From the NCBI RefSeq assembly GCF_900538275.1, contig NZ_LR130778.1, positions 2,476,001 to 2,540,000 on the forward strand: a stretch of DNA of 64,000 nucleotides, given 5' to 3'. A program made the position numbers and the translations under genes. The notes under the pieces are model-generated. The model saw only the letters and a list, made by a program, of their open reading frames with translations. It did not search any database and was not told the origin of the DNA. Positions 1-8,455 of the stretch are shown piece after piece. The stretch comes from Petrocella atlantisensis. Its GTDB lineage: Bacteria > Bacillota > Clostridia > Lachnospirales > Vallitaleaceae. The first letter of the stretch is position 1; the number at the start of each line of letters is the position of its first letter.

Positions 1-381
1 AAAATCAAGCGGCGTTCCCATTAAAATCATGTAATTTACGACAGTTAATAAACTTGCTATATTAGGATTAGCATAAGTTTTAGTTTTAGTCGAAATCGCT
101 GTGATATATAGATTGCTAACAGTAATCATAGTTAATAACGAAAGCAATCCAAAAGTAGCCATACGGATTTGGACGAATAAAGCACTCCAAGTATGGCCAA
201 AATACTGTGTCATCAAGTTTTGATAAGTTTGAGAAGGAAAACTGACAATAATAATTGCACAAGAACCAATGAGCATAAAGGGTATCATAAGTGTTAAGGA
301 ATGTCTAATTGCACCAAGAAGACATGAGTTTTCAATACGATTATGCAGTTTAGTTGCCCATCGAAAAAAAAGAGTATTCAT
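1..381 (-). CDS. PTS EIIC-like membrane protein (5' part, runs off window)
   Basis: A minus-strand frame of 127 codons begins at the ATG complementary to 379-381 and stays open to base 1, so only the N-terminal part is visible. A GGGTGAGAT ribosome site lies directly upstream. The start reads MNTLFFRWATKLHNRIENS, followed by hydrophobic segments near residues 33-50 and 70-95. The pattern of a short amphipathic start, then 'AIRHSLTLMIPFMLIGSCA' and 'YQNLM', is what I know from lactose/cellobiose-type PTS EIIC domains. In clostridia such domains are sometimes fused to EAL or GGDEF domains, but the C-terminus lies outside the window, so a plain permease and a c-di-GMP enzyme cannot be told apart. 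The family call is by eye only. Confidence 0.5.
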   Translation of the reverse strand, partial: MNTLFFRWATKLHNRIENSCLLGAIRHSLTLMIPFMLIGSCAIIIVSFPSQTYQNLMTQYFGHTWSALFVQIRMATFGLLSLLTMITVSNLYITAISTKTKTYANPNIASLLTVVNYMILMGTPLDF

Positions 382-543
382 ATCTCACCCGTTTTGAATA
401 TATTTTAGACTATTCCGAATTAAAACCTTAAATCTATGACCTTTGCATTAATCAGTTCAAAGTCCATAGATTATCAAAAAACTAAGATAATTACTTATAT
501 ATTTTAACATTATTTATCACTGAAATACAGTCTTTTTTAGGAT

Positions 544-1149
544 TTAACTCAGGTATGGGTCAGGATAGTAGATAAGATTTTTCTCAGAAGGCGTTGTGGG
601 ATGATCTAAGAGTGCAGAAGTGGTTATATAAGATGCACGAAGTGCAAAGATGATATCCGTCAGGATAGATGTTTTTTCATTAAAATAATCTTGTTGTAAA
701 GTGTCAATCATTGTATGAATATCCGAGTGAGATTCGAGATTATAATCCGAGTATACATTTAAACGTTCTTTTTGAAAAAGCAAAAGATACATAAGCTGAA
801 TATGAAGCTTCAACTCATAGAATAGATGTTTGATTATGGATTGTTTTTTATAGTAGGAGAATGCATGATATTTACAGAAGTAGTCACTAAGAAAATGGCA
901 GACGACGCCTAGGCTTAAGATACGTTGGTTAGGTGATAGATTTTGATCCTGGCTTTGCTTAACATATTTTTCCAAATCATCGCAGGTACTTTCAAGATAG
1001 TGATTTATTTGTGAAAGCCTGGGGTGTAGATCAGGTAAGACATTGCCATATTCAAAAAGTAATTGTATGTTTATGGATGTATGCGGAGATTCTTTAAATA
1101 GGGATTTGTAAATAAAATTACCAATGAGATAATGAGACATAACAAACAT
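544..1149 (-). CDS. Zinc-dependent phospholipase C-like protein
   Basis: A 201-residue protein. Its motifs 'YGNVLPDLHP' (residues 34-43, Asp40) and 'GVVCHFLSDYFCKYH' (81-95; His85, Asp89, His95) fit the metal-binding helices of the zinc-dependent phospholipase C/S1-P1 fold. There is no signal peptide, so the protein is probably cytoplasmic, and many clostridial members of this family have no proven phospholipase activity. The start at 1149 is set by an AGGAGGTG site 5 nt upstream; an ATG three codons further in (MSHY) is less well placed. It is transcribed alone on the minus strand, and the ABC operon upstream of it is closed by its own terminator. Substrate unknown. Confidence 0.65.
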   Translation of the reverse strand: MFVMSHYLIGNFIYKSLFKESPHTSINIQLLFEYGNVLPDLHPRLSQINHYLESTCDDLEKYVKQSQDQNLSPNQRILSLGVVCHFLSDYFCKYHAFSYYKKQSIIKHLFYELKLHIQLMYLLLFQKERLNVYSDYNLESHSDIHTMIDTLQQDYFNEKTSILTDIIFALRASYITTSALLDHPTTPSEKNLIYYPDPYLS

Positions 1150-1234
1150 AACTTCACCTCCTCAATTATTTAATATAAGTATAACTTGAGGATGTAAAGC
1201 CCTAATTAAGAATAGGTAATTGAAAGCTCAAGAA

Positions 1235-1272
1235 AAAGTGCTACTGCCCTAATAAACGAGCAGTAGCACTTT
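1235..1272 (-). terminator. Rho-independent terminator of the ABC-exporter operon
   Basis: Perfect 13-bp arms (AAAGTGCTACTGC at 1235-1247 and its complement at 1260-1272) with a 12-nt loop. Read on the minus strand the right arm runs into TTTTTC, so it ends transcription of the operon at 1318-2782. Confidence 0.85.
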
Positions 1273-1317
1273 GAAGTGGCGTTCGATGTTCAAACCGGAA
1301 GAACCGTCCCTCGGTTG

Positions 1318-2061
1318 CTATTCCCACTTGAAAAACCGAAGAGATACAAAAGAGCACACACCGGCAATCACCAGCATGACAACGATGGAAGGCAAGACAT
1401 TTTCTACCGGCAACCCAAGAGACGTTGCCTTTAAAAGCTTGATTCCCTGGGTTAAGGGCAGCAAATCGGCAGCTTTTTGCATAGCAGGTGGCATAACCTC
1501 ATAAGGTAAGGTAGCACCGGAAAAAATAAGCATTGGGAAGTAAAGCAAGCTGGCAAGTATGCCTGCGACTTTAATATTCTTTGCAAGTCCACCGACCATG
1601 ACACCGATGCTAAACATGGAAATCAACACCAATAACCAACCAAGAAGGAATTGTAAAAAATCGCCTTGCATTCGGAAACTATAAAAAACACTGGCAATAA
1701 CATAAAGAAGAACCAGAGAAGTCAAAGCATACAACCCATAGATGGTAATCTGTACCAGTAAAATAATGACAGGTCGAGCCGGTGTTACTTTTAATCTTTT
1801 TAGTATTTTTTTGCCTCTATAGTCAGATATGACAAGGGGTAATCCCATAACACCACCGGCACTAATGGCTATAGATACAATCGCGCCGAAGGATTGTTCT
1901 AAGAAAGTATAAGACGCGCCCACATAAGCCGGTTTGTCACCGTAGATAATGCCAAGCACTACCAGAACAATGATGGGCATACAGATGGCAAAGATCAGCA
2001 TATCCATACCACGTAGAGACAGCTTCAGCTCCGTTTTTAACATTGTATTAAAGGTCTTCAT
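1318..2061 (-). CDS. ABC-2 type exporter permease
   Basis: A 247-residue integral membrane protein with about six hydrophobic segments and the layout of ABC2-type permeases: a cytoplasmic N-terminus, a first TM near residues 20-40, 'SIAISAGGVMGLPLVISDYR' near 65-84, and a last TM near 220-240. It should form the membrane channel for the ATPase encoded just upstream. The two genes overlap by 14 bp (2048-2061), so they are translationally coupled. With the adjacent MerR-type regulator this looks like a drug, peptide or antibiotic efflux unit; the cargo cannot be read from sequence. Confidence 0.85.
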   Translation of the reverse strand: MKTFNTMLKTELKLSLRGMDMLIFAICMPIIVLVVLGIIYGDKPAYVGASYTFLEQSFGAIVSIAISAGGVMGLPLVISDYRGKKILKRLKVTPARPVIILLVQITIYGLYALTSLVLLYVIASVFYSFRMQGDFLQFLLGWLLVLISMFSIGVMVGGLAKNIKVAGILASLLYFPMLIFSGATLPYEVMPPAMQKAADLLPLTQGIKLLKATSLGLPVENVLPSIVVMLVIAGVCSFVSLRFFKWE

Positions 2062-2782
2062 GTGTCATATCCTCCTCATCGCTATACCATAGGTATGCGT
2101 CTTCTAGTTTCTCATAGGGACTGTTATGAATAGCTTCTGATACAGTACCATAAAACACAGTCTCTCCTTTTTTGAGAATACAGATGGTGTCACAGAGTAC
2201 TTCCACTTCATCCATGAAGTGAGAGGTTAACAAGATGGTAAGCCCGGAATTCTTAAGTTTGCGTAGAATCTGCCATACATCACGTCTGGCTCTAGCATCA
2301 AGACCTGTTGTAAGCTCATCTAGCACCACAACTTCTGGATTGGGAATAAGTGCTAGTACAATGAACAAACGCTGCTTTTGACCACCGGAGAGCTCTTTTA
2401 CCGATGCTTTAAGTTTGTCTGCGATGCCAAACTGTTCAAGTAGATTTTTATAATCTGCTGGATTTTTGTAGAGGGAAGCCGTCACCTCGCAGAGTTCACC
2501 TACTTGTATGTACTCTTGATAATGCGCCTCTTGAAACTGAACACCCACGTTTTCAAAAAGCGTCTTTCGGTCATGGATAGGACTTAGATCTAAGATAGAG
2601 ACAGACCCATAATCCGGTTTCTTGGTGCCTAAGATACATTCGACTGTTGTACTTTTTCCTGCACCGTTTGCACCGAGTAAGCCGAAAACACTTCCGGGCT
2701 CAACCGATAGACTGAGATTCTTAACCGCTACTAAGTCGCCATAAGATTTTGACAACTGCTTTACTTCAATTACATTTTCCAT
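2048..2782 (-). CDS. ABC exporter ATP-binding protein
   Basis: A 244-residue single ABC domain with Walker A 'GANGAGKST' (about 37-45), signature 'LSGGQKQR', Walker B 'VVVLDELTTGLD' and the switch histidine in 'LLTSHFMDEVE'. It energises the ABC-2 permease encoded downstream, with which it overlaps. The start at 2782 follows an AATCGGAGG site 7 nt upstream. The region before it carries two TAGTTGAA sequences and a TTGACCC box, so it is probably controlled by the MerR-like protein encoded next door (inference from proximity). Confidence 0.9.
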   Translation of the reverse strand: MENVIEVKQLSKSYGDLVAVKNLSLSVEPGSVFGLLGANGAGKSTTVECILGTKKPDYGSVSILDLSPIHDRKTLFENVGVQFQEAHYQEYIQVGELCEVTASLYKNPADYKNLLEQFGIADKLKASVKELSGGQKQRLFIVLALIPNPEVVVLDELTTGLDARARRDVWQILRKLKNSGLTILLTSHFMDEVEVLCDTICILKKGETVFYGTVSEAIHNSPYEKLEDAYLWYSDEEDMTHEDL

Positions 2783-2848
2783 TTGAATACCTCCGATTAA
2801 GGTTAAAGGGTCAAACTAAGTCTCACTAAATTCAACTACATATGGTAG

Positions 2849-2887
2849 GTGAAAGTTCAACTATATAGTTTTGATGCCTTAACCCTA
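2849..2887. repeat. Distant copy of the eutV-upstream repeat
   Basis: The first 36 bases match 62747-62782 at 33 positions, starting GTGAA(A/G)GTTCAACTATAT and ending GCCTTAACC. It lies between the ABC operon promoter and the merR terminator. The shared DNA makes short plus-strand frames at both sites read alike (KVQLY.F.AL), which is a by-product of the repeat and not protein homology. Confidence 0.7.
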
Positions 2888-2904
2888 TTAATAATATACA
2901 AAAA

Positions 2905-2936
2905 CTATAACACCAAAGAAAAGTCTGGTGTTATAG
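2905..2936 (-). terminator. Terminator of the double-MerR regulator gene
   Basis: Arms CTATAACACCA (2905-2915) and TGGTGTTATAG (2926-2936) with a 10-nt loop. On the minus strand the stem is followed by TTTTTG, right after the regulator stop codon. Confidence 0.8.
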
Positions 2937-2961
2937 TAGAGGGTTGTATATTTTTTGATTT

Positions 2962-3711
2962 TCATTTCTTTTGTTTACGCTTCATATCATTAAGCCTTAC
3001 CAGCATATCTTCAGCATTCTTTTGGGCATCCTTTAATGAGATGATCAGCCTATCACATACCGAAATAATATCTTCAGTTTCATCCGGTGTATTAAGTACT
3101 TCCTTTATACTAATATTTTGATCTAGTGTTAGGGCATTCATCATTCTCAAAATAGCTGAAAGTGAGTAGTTAGCACAGCGTAGCGTTCGTATGATCTTTA
3201 GACGCTCTATATCCTCATAGGTATAGATGCGATATCTATTTTCTTTGCGTTTGACCCTTAGGAGTCCATTCATTTCCCAGTTTCTTAAGGTATCCATGGT
3301 GATATTAAGCTTTTTTGAAACATCTTTTCGCGTTAGTGTTATCGGATCTATTTTCTTTTTCCCTTGTAACAAGGTTTGGGTAATCTCGGCGGCTTCATAG
3401 GCATGCTCTATTTCCTTTTGGATGGATGTAATATAATCTTGTGTCAGTAAAATGGCATCATCAAAACAACCGGAAGCGGAAGCTTTTATAACAGAAATCA
3501 TCTGCTTTCGTAATCCGTTTTGGAGTACTTCCACTTGAAAGGCTGTACGGGCCAACTTAAACTGCTCTATATGAAAATCAGTGAAGGTGCGATACCCATT
3601 TTTCTTACGTTTGACTTTTGGAATCAGCTCCAGTGTCTCATACAAACGTACCGTATTGGGGTGAATACCAATAATATGAGCCACTTCACTTGTAGTGTAT
3701 GTTTTTTTCAT
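2962..3711 (-). CDS. Transcriptional regulator with two MerR-type HTH domains
   Basis: A 249-residue protein. Residues 1-70 form a MerR winged helix ('YTTSEVAHIIGIHPNTVRLYE', split around the turn), and residues 122-190 form a second one ('LTRKDVSKKLNITMDTLRNW ... YRIYTYEDIERLKIIRTL'). They are joined by a helical linker. The C-terminus (about 205-249) is a charged helix like the dimerisation helix of MerR proteins, and there is no large ligand domain. Classical MerR proteins have one HTH and dimerise, so this one may bind as a pseudo-dimer or a dimer of pairs. It ends 180 bp from the ABC ATPase start, on the same strand and upstream of it, so it is the likely regulator of that exporter (inference). 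Confidence 0.8.
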   Translation of the reverse strand: MKKTYTTSEVAHIIGIHPNTVRLYETLELIPKVKRKKNGYRTFTDFHIEQFKLARTAFQVEVLQNGLRKQMISVIKASASGCFDDAILLTQDYITSIQKEIEHAYEAAEITQTLLQGKKKIDPITLTRKDVSKKLNITMDTLRNWEMNGLLRVKRKENRYRIYTYEDIERLKIIRTLRCANYSLSAILRMMNALTLDQNISIKEVLNTPDETEDIISVCDRLIISLKDAQKNAEDMLVRLNDMKRKQKK

Positions 3712-3869
3712 AAGATCACAGCCTTTGCATATATATTGAGCTACACTATTATTTTATCATAGCAAAGTGGGCGGTTCAATCTAGACAGTTGCTATTGCCA
3801 TATGCCCGAGATTATGACATTATATAAGAAATATATAAAACACATAAATGAAAACATTGGAGAAAAGAC

Positions 3870-4844
3870 ATGATGAAATTCGTATATTCAATAGGACTGA
3901 TATTTTGCGGCCTATTATTAGGACAGGGTATTAGAAAAAAAGTCGATACAGAAGCTATAAAAGCCACCGTACCGGTAGAAAAATACATTCGACATATTCA
4001 AAAATTTGCAATACTAGGGATTAATCCGATTATAACCCTTGGGGCCTTTTGGGGTGTGCAGATCACCAATATTAAATTCATAGCCCTGCCTATACTGGGT
4101 ATTATTGCAATCACCCTTGGGGGGATACTCGGCTTCGTGGTATCGAAAAGGATGAAACATGGAAGAAAACAAACAGGGTCTATGTTTGTCTCAAGTTCCT
4201 TTACCAATCTCGGAAACTTTGGCGGACTTATCTGTTTTGCATTCTTTGGTGAACTCAGCTACGCTTTTGTTTCTATGTATAAGATGTTTGAAGAGATTCT
4301 ATATTTCATGGTAGGCTATCCCATAGCAAAGTTGCATGGCGACAATGAAACCAATATTAAAACCAAAAATCCGATACTAAAAATCATTACAGATCCCTTT
4401 ATCTATGTATATTTTGTCAGTATTTCAATCGGCCTGATTCTCAACGTATCCGGTTATGTGAGACCGAGCTTCTATCAGAATATCAACGAGATCTTAATTC
4501 CCTTATCTTCTATCTTCTTAATTACTTCTGTTGGATTTTATATGAAAATAAGAGCAATTGGAAGCTACCTGAAAGAATGTGTTGCAATAGCTTCCATAAA
4601 ATTCATAATCATGCCCATTGTCATCGTATCGATTGCCTACCTTATGGGGCTTAGCACCATCAGTGATGGTTTATTGTTCAAAGTGGTTATCGTCCTGTCA
4701 GCCATGCCACCGGCCTTTAATTCCCTCATTCCACCACAAATCTATGGGCTGGACGTGGATTTGGCAAACTCTAGCTGGTTATTTTCGACGGGTTTATTGA
4801 TTGTTGTTGTGCCGATCTTATACTATATAGTAAACATGATATAA
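3870..4844 (+). CDS. AEC-family permease (auxin efflux carrier family)
   Basis: A 324-residue protein with about ten hydrophobic segments. It shows the AEC two-half layout, with the conserved 'SSSFTNLGNFGG' motif near 109-120 and the C-terminal half 'MPIVIVSIAYLMG ... VVIVLSAMPPAFNSLIPPQIYG'. In bacteria these carriers move organic acids such as malate or malonate; the substrate here is unknown. GGAGAAAAG precedes two adjacent ATGs (3870, 3873), either of which may be used. It is transcribed away from the MerR gene and appears monocistronic. Confidence 0.8.
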   Translation: MMKFVYSIGLIFCGLLLGQGIRKKVDTEAIKATVPVEKYIRHIQKFAILGINPIITLGAFWGVQITNIKFIALPILGIIAITLGGILGFVVSKRMKHGRKQTGSMFVSSSFTNLGNFGGLICFAFFGELSYAFVSMYKMFEEILYFMVGYPIAKLHGDNETNIKTKNPILKIITDPFIYVYFVSISIGLILNVSGYVRPSFYQNINEILIPLSSIFLITSVGFYMKIRAIGSYLKECVAIASIKFIIMPIVIVSIAYLMGLSTISDGLLFKVVIVLSAMPPAFNSLIPPQIYGLDVDLANSSWLFSTGLLIVVVPILYYIVNMI

Positions 4845-4943
4845 GAACATAAAAAGGCGCCACAACATTGTTTTGTTTAAGATTGTATCCGCATACATAA
4901 CTAAACCATTTTTTGAATAGATATGTATACTAAGTTTGAATTT

Positions 4944-5219
4944 TTAAGAATACTCTCGCTTTATTATATCGATGTAAAGCGATCTATAAATCTGACTAAT
5001 ACCATCATAAGAAACATCATTTTTCTGACTGTTTCTTTTATAGGTTCGATACTCTTCGACAGCTGTATCCAGTAAGTCATCCAGCATCCACATTTTCTCA
5101 ATCAAGTAAATATTTGATTTATCCTTAACATTACGATTCTTTTTAGTAAAGTCTCGTGGTGCTTTTTTTTGTGGATTTTCGTTATTAAAAGCTAGAAGAG
5201 TTTGACCTTGAGATATCAT
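4944..5219 (-). CDS. Hypothetical 91-residue protein
   Basis: Not recognised. The protein is soluble, highly charged and rich in Asn/Lys, with a predicted helical second half ('YLIEKMWMLDDLLDTAVEEY'). The only ribosome site, AAAGGG, abuts the ATG directly, which is poor. It stands alone between the AEC gene and the GntR-controlled operon, next to another coding-like fragment on the same strand (5264-5405). Both may be leftovers of one decayed gene. Confidence 0.35.
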   Translation of the reverse strand: MISQGQTLLAFNNENPQKKAPRDFTKKNRNVKDKSNIYLIEKMWMLDDLLDTAVEEYRTYKRNSQKNDVSYDGISQIYRSLYIDIIKREYS

Positions 5220-5263
5220 CCCTTTCTAATATTTTATATTTGGACAACTGCATCAGGTAGCAG

Positions 5264-5405
5264 TTATATCAAAATGCTATTTGAAGAACAAAGCTGATTA
5301 AAAACATCTAAAAAGCCCAGTTCATCTATATATTTATTATGTAAGAGACCATTAGTAGAGAAAATGGCGCATCTTCGCTTCATATTCAACGCATCCCCAT
5401 ACTTA
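5264..5405 (-). pseudogene. Possible gene remnant without a usable start
   Basis: A minus-strand frame of about 46 codons with protein-like composition (central part 'LLHNKYIDELGFLDVFNQL'), ending in TAA at 5264-5266. There is no ribosome site, and an upstream in-frame stop lies near 5406. I do not recognise the family. It could be the 3' end of a lost gene or chance. Confidence 0.25.
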
Positions 5406-5431
5406 TTATGAAATCAGATATAAATAAACAC

Positions 5432-5460
5432 TTGACATTTTTTGTTAGATGTCTTATGCT
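5432..5460 (+). promoter_or_regulatory. Sigma-A promoter of the GntR-controlled operon
   Basis: TTGACA (5432-5437), a 17-bp spacer, then TATGCT (5455-5460). Transcription should start near 5467, just before the operator palindrome at 5477-5488. Confidence 0.7.
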
Positions 5461-5476
5461 TAAAAAAGTAACACGT

Positions 5477-5488
5477 TATAACGTTATA
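5477..5488. promoter_or_regulatory. Probable GntR operator (site 1)
   Basis: The perfect palindrome TATAACGTTATA lies about 10 bp after the predicted start of transcription. Its core ATAACGTTAT recurs in front of the gntR gene at 7665-7674 and was not noticed elsewhere. This fits a repressor site for the operon's GntR/UTRA protein. Confidence 0.65.
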
Positions 5489-5523
5489 TCGATATGATGA
5501 ATAATTTGAAAAGGAGAGAGCCT

Positions 5524-6306
5524 ATGCAAAAAAAAGTGATTCGAATACTTTTCATTGGAGAATCATGGAGTAAGCAAATAACAGAAGGAAAAGGGTTCAA
5601 TTATTTCTCTGTGGGTTTTTATGAGGAAGGAATTGAATATATAATTAAGGCCTTGACCACTGAATCATATCAAGTTACACATTTACCTTCACACTTAGTT
5701 GCCAGTAATTTTCCGAAAAATCTTGAGGAATTATCTGTTTACGATGCAATAATTTTAAGTGATGTAGGGGCTGATTCATTTCTTTTAACACCTGAGACTT
5801 TTATATATTCACAACGTACCGTTAACCTACTTAACTTGATCGAACGGTATGTAAATGCAGGAGGAGGTTTCTGTATGATTGGAGGTTATATGAGTTTTCA
5901 AGGGATCGGAGGTAAAGCGCGATATCATAAGACGATAATTGAAGATATTCTACCAGTGAGGTTGTTTCCATACGATGATCGTGAAGAAATTCCAGAGGGA
6001 TTCATACCTGAAGTGGTAGATTCGAGTCATGAAATTCTTCATGATATTAAAGGAGAATGGCCCTATTTACTGGGTTATAATCGTCTTGTTCTTAAAGAAG
6101 ACGCAAACTTACTCCTTGCCCATGGTGGCAATCCTATTCTTGCGATAAATAGTTATGGGGAAGGACGGACAATGGCTTTTGCTTCTGATTGTTCTCCTCA
6201 CTGGGCACCACCAGAATTTTGTGATTGGCCGTATTATAAAACTTTTTGGCAACAAGCAGTTGGATGGCTTGTTGGAGAGAAGGGTAGAAAAAATGATATC
6301 ACGTAA
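5524..6306 (+). CDS. Class I glutamine amidotransferase-like protein
   Basis: A 260-residue soluble protein of the family with a flavodoxin-like GATase1 fold (DUF1355/STM3548-like). Visible landmarks are the N-terminal strand 'VIRILFIGESW', 'YDAIILSDVGADSF' near 75-88, the tight turn 'GGGFCMIGGYMSFQG' near 116-130, and the C-terminal 'FASDCSPHWAPPEF'. The classical nucleophilic cysteine of amidotransferases is not obvious, so real transferase activity is uncertain. The start at 5524 has AAGGAGAGAG upstream. It is the first gene of the operon and overlaps the M20 gene by 14 bp, so it probably acts on the same imported compound. Confidence 0.7.
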   Translation: MQKKVIRILFIGESWSKQITEGKGFNYFSVGFYEEGIEYIIKALTTESYQVTHLPSHLVASNFPKNLEELSVYDAIILSDVGADSFLLTPETFIYSQRTVNLLNLIERYVNAGGGFCMIGGYMSFQGIGGKARYHKTIIEDILPVRLFPYDDREEIPEGFIPEVVDSSHEILHDIKGEWPYLLGYNRLVLKEDANLLLAHGGNPILAINSYGEGRTMAFASDCSPHWAPPEFCDWPYYKTFWQQAVGWLVGEKGRKNDIT

Positions 6307-7594
6307 AAAACTTTTGGCATATATAGAAGAGAAAAGTGACGAACATCTTGACTATTTGAAATCATTAATCAATGAGGATACTACAAATATCAACCATGGA
6401 ATAGATGGTGGAAATGAAGAGAATGGTCAGCGTCTAATAGAAAAAACAATGATGTCCATGGGTATGAATATTCATAGATTCGCACCAAATGACTCTATGT
6501 TAGTCAAATATTCTGAAGCTTCATTGGGGCATAACTATAATAAACGAGAAAATATCGTTGGTAAATTAAAAGGAAGCGGTGGTGGAAAAAGTCTTTTGTT
6601 AAATGGGCATATCGATACAATGCCTTTCGAAAGCCCTGAAAAATGGAAGCGGCATCCACTTGAGCCATACATTATTAATGATAAGATTTACGGTCGAGGA
6701 GCATGCGATATGAAAGGAGGTCTAGCTGCAATGCTCTTAGCCCTTAAAAGCCTTTTAGAATTAGGATTTACTCCAAAAGGTGATGTAATAATAGAAAGTG
6801 TTGTAGATGAAGAAGGAGGAGGGGGTGGGACTTTAGCATGTATCCATGAAGGCTACCATGCCGATTTAGCCATTGTTGCAGAGCCTACTGAATTAATGAT
6901 TATGAATGCGCATGTAGGATGGGTATTCTTCCGTATGAACGTTATCGGAAAAGCATTACATGCAGGTCTTAAATGGCATGGAGTTAATGCAATAGACAAG
7001 ACGTATTTGCTAATTGATGCTTTAAAATCACTTGAGAAAGAGTTGGCATTGATTCCATCTGAAAATCAGTTACCACCTGTGACGTTAAATATTGGTACGA
7101 TACATGGTGGAACTGCGGGGTCTGTAGTACCAGATAGCTGCACACTTGATTTTGGCTTTCATTTTCCAACATCATTAGCAGATGATAAAGGAAGAGGAAT
7201 ACATGTAGAAGAAGCCATTCGTAATTGTATCAGCAAAGTTGTTAGCGAAGATACGTGGTTATTTACACATCCACCAATTCTAAACAAGTATCAAGAAGGA
7301 AGTTCTTATAGCCTTATCAATTACGAAGCGATAACTGAAAAGATATCAATGCATCATGAATTTGTTCGAAAAGCACCAGCAAAAGTAAGTGGATGTGCAT
7401 ATGGATGTGATGCCAGACTGCTTCAGAACATTGGAGGAATAGACACAATTATATACGGACCTGGAAGCATCAAGCGCGCTCACGGAATTGACGAATATCT
7501 TGAAGTTGATCAGTACCTTGATTTCATAAAGATAATGGCGTTATTCATCTATGACTGGACAGAAGGGAACGAAAATAAGTCGATGCCACTTTAA
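6293..7594 (+). CDS. M20-family metallohydrolase (ArgE/DapE-type)
   Basis: A 433-residue enzyme with the M20 dinuclear zinc ligands: 'NGHIDTMP' (His), 'GRGACDMKGG' (Asp bridging), 'VVDEEGGG' (Glu base and ligand), 'VAEPTE' (Glu), and the C-terminal 'RAHGIDEY' (His). The middle segment (about 200-310) is the dimerisation lid. M20 enzymes of this type remove acyl groups or hydrolyse dipeptides and carbamoylated compounds. The ATG at 6293 has GAGAAGGG upstream; longer in-frame starts would lie deep inside the preceding gene. Coupling with the amidotransferase-like gene suggests amide-bond chemistry on the transported substrate (inference). Confidence 0.85.
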   Translation: MISRKKLLAYIEEKSDEHLDYLKSLINEDTTNINHGIDGGNEENGQRLIEKTMMSMGMNIHRFAPNDSMLVKYSEASLGHNYNKRENIVGKLKGSGGGKSLLLNGHIDTMPFESPEKWKRHPLEPYIINDKIYGRGACDMKGGLAAMLLALKSLLELGFTPKGDVIIESVVDEEGGGGGTLACIHEGYHADLAIVAEPTELMIMNAHVGWVFFRMNVIGKALHAGLKWHGVNAIDKTYLLIDALKSLEKELALIPSENQLPPVTLNIGTIHGGTAGSVVPDSCTLDFGFHFPTSLADDKGRGIHVEEAIRNCISKVVSEDTWLFTHPPILNKYQEGSSYSLINYEAITEKISMHHEFVRKAPAKVSGCAYGCDARLLQNIGGIDTIIYGPGSIKRAHGIDEYLEVDQYLDFIKIMALFIYDWTEGNENKSMPL

Positions 7595-7616
7595 AGGGAA
7601 TCATTTAGCAGAAAAG

Positions 7617-7645
7617 TTGACACCTAGAATCTGCGAAGGTAAAAT
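7617..7645 (+). promoter_or_regulatory. Sigma-A promoter of gntR and the transport genes
   Basis: TTGACA (7617-7622), a 17-bp spacer, then TAAAAT (7640-7645). It gives the regulator and the downstream transporter their own promoter inside the operon. Confidence 0.7.
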
Positions 7646-7664
7646 ACAATCATAACATAATATT

Positions 7665-7674
7665 ATAACGTTAT
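7665..7674. promoter_or_regulatory. Probable GntR operator (site 2)
   Basis: ATAACGTTAT, identical to the core of the site at 5477-5488, sits about 20 bp after the -10 box and just before the gntR ribosome site. A half-matching CATAAC lies 14 bp upstream of it. This suggests autoregulation. Confidence 0.6.
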
Positions 7675-7692
7675 GATGATAGGAGGAATTCC

Positions 7693-8430
7693 ATGCAGAT
7701 TGATCGAACATTACATATTCCATTATACATTCAACTTAAAAACTTAATTGTGGAAGAAATTGAAAATCAGGTTTGGGTATCAGGTAGTCTGATTCCGTCT
7801 GAGAAAGAACTACAAGAACATTATGATGTCAGCCGAATTACGGTTCGCCAAGCAGTTAATGAACTAGTTAATGAAGGACTAGTTATCAAAAAACAAGGAA
7901 AAGGTACGTATGTTTCTTTCCCCAAATTATCTCATAATTTACCGAACCTCACGAGTTTTACAGAAGACATCCTTTCTAAAGGCCTTGTACCTCAGGCAGT
8001 GATTTTGAAAGTTGAAAAAGGAAATTATCCTGAGATTTCAAAAAAAATGGGGTTATTAAAGAACACAATGCTACTGAACATTAAAAGGCTTCGCCTTATT
8101 AATGGTGAAGAAGTGGGAATTCACGATAGTTACATAAATCTATCAGTGATTAAAAATTCACCCATAGCATCAACCGAAAGTTTTGACTATACAAAGTCTA
8201 TTTATGACGCTATTGAAAAAGAAGGAATGATAATAAGTCATGCAGATGAAACACTTGAAGGTGGCATCGCAAATGAAGAAACCGCTGAATTGCTTGGGGT
8301 CAAAAAGGGTTTCCCATTGTTAATACTGGAAAGAATTACTTTTAACTCAGATGAAGTACCAGTAGAATATGTCTTTATGAACTATAGAGCAGATAAGTAC
8401 AAGTATTCTGTCCGACTTCATCGTAACTAA
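7693..8430 (+). CDS. GntR/HutC-family regulator with UTRA domain
   Basis: A 245-residue protein. Residues 1-70 are a GntR winged helix ('PSEKELQEHYDVSRITVRQA'), and residues about 90-240 form the UTRA ligand-binding domain, with the typical close 'LLILERITF ... PVEYVFMNYRADKYKYSV'. Such proteins repress catabolic operons until a pathway sugar or phosphorylated intermediate binds. ATAGGAGGAA precedes the ATG. Matching palindromes in front of the operon and in front of this gene support local control. Confidence 0.9.
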   Translation: MQIDRTLHIPLYIQLKNLIVEEIENQVWVSGSLIPSEKELQEHYDVSRITVRQAVNELVNEGLVIKKQGKGTYVSFPKLSHNLPNLTSFTEDILSKGLVPQAVILKVEKGNYPEISKKMGLLKNTMLLNIKRLRLINGEEVGIHDSYINLSVIKNSPIASTESFDYTKSIYDAIEKEGMIISHADETLEGGIANEETAELLGVKKGFPLLILERITFNSDEVPVEYVFMNYRADKYKYSVRLHRN

Positions 8431-8455
8431 TGAAACATATAGGAGGAAATGAACA

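Noticed and set aside
1271-1504. Plus-strand gene opposite the ABC permease
   Set aside because: No ribosome site; it lies antisense to a clear permease gene and overlaps its terminator.
2790-2815. TTGACCC box as the -35 of the ABC promoter
   Set aside because: It lies within 30 bp of the start codon and overlaps the ribosome site region, leaving no room for a -10 box and leader.
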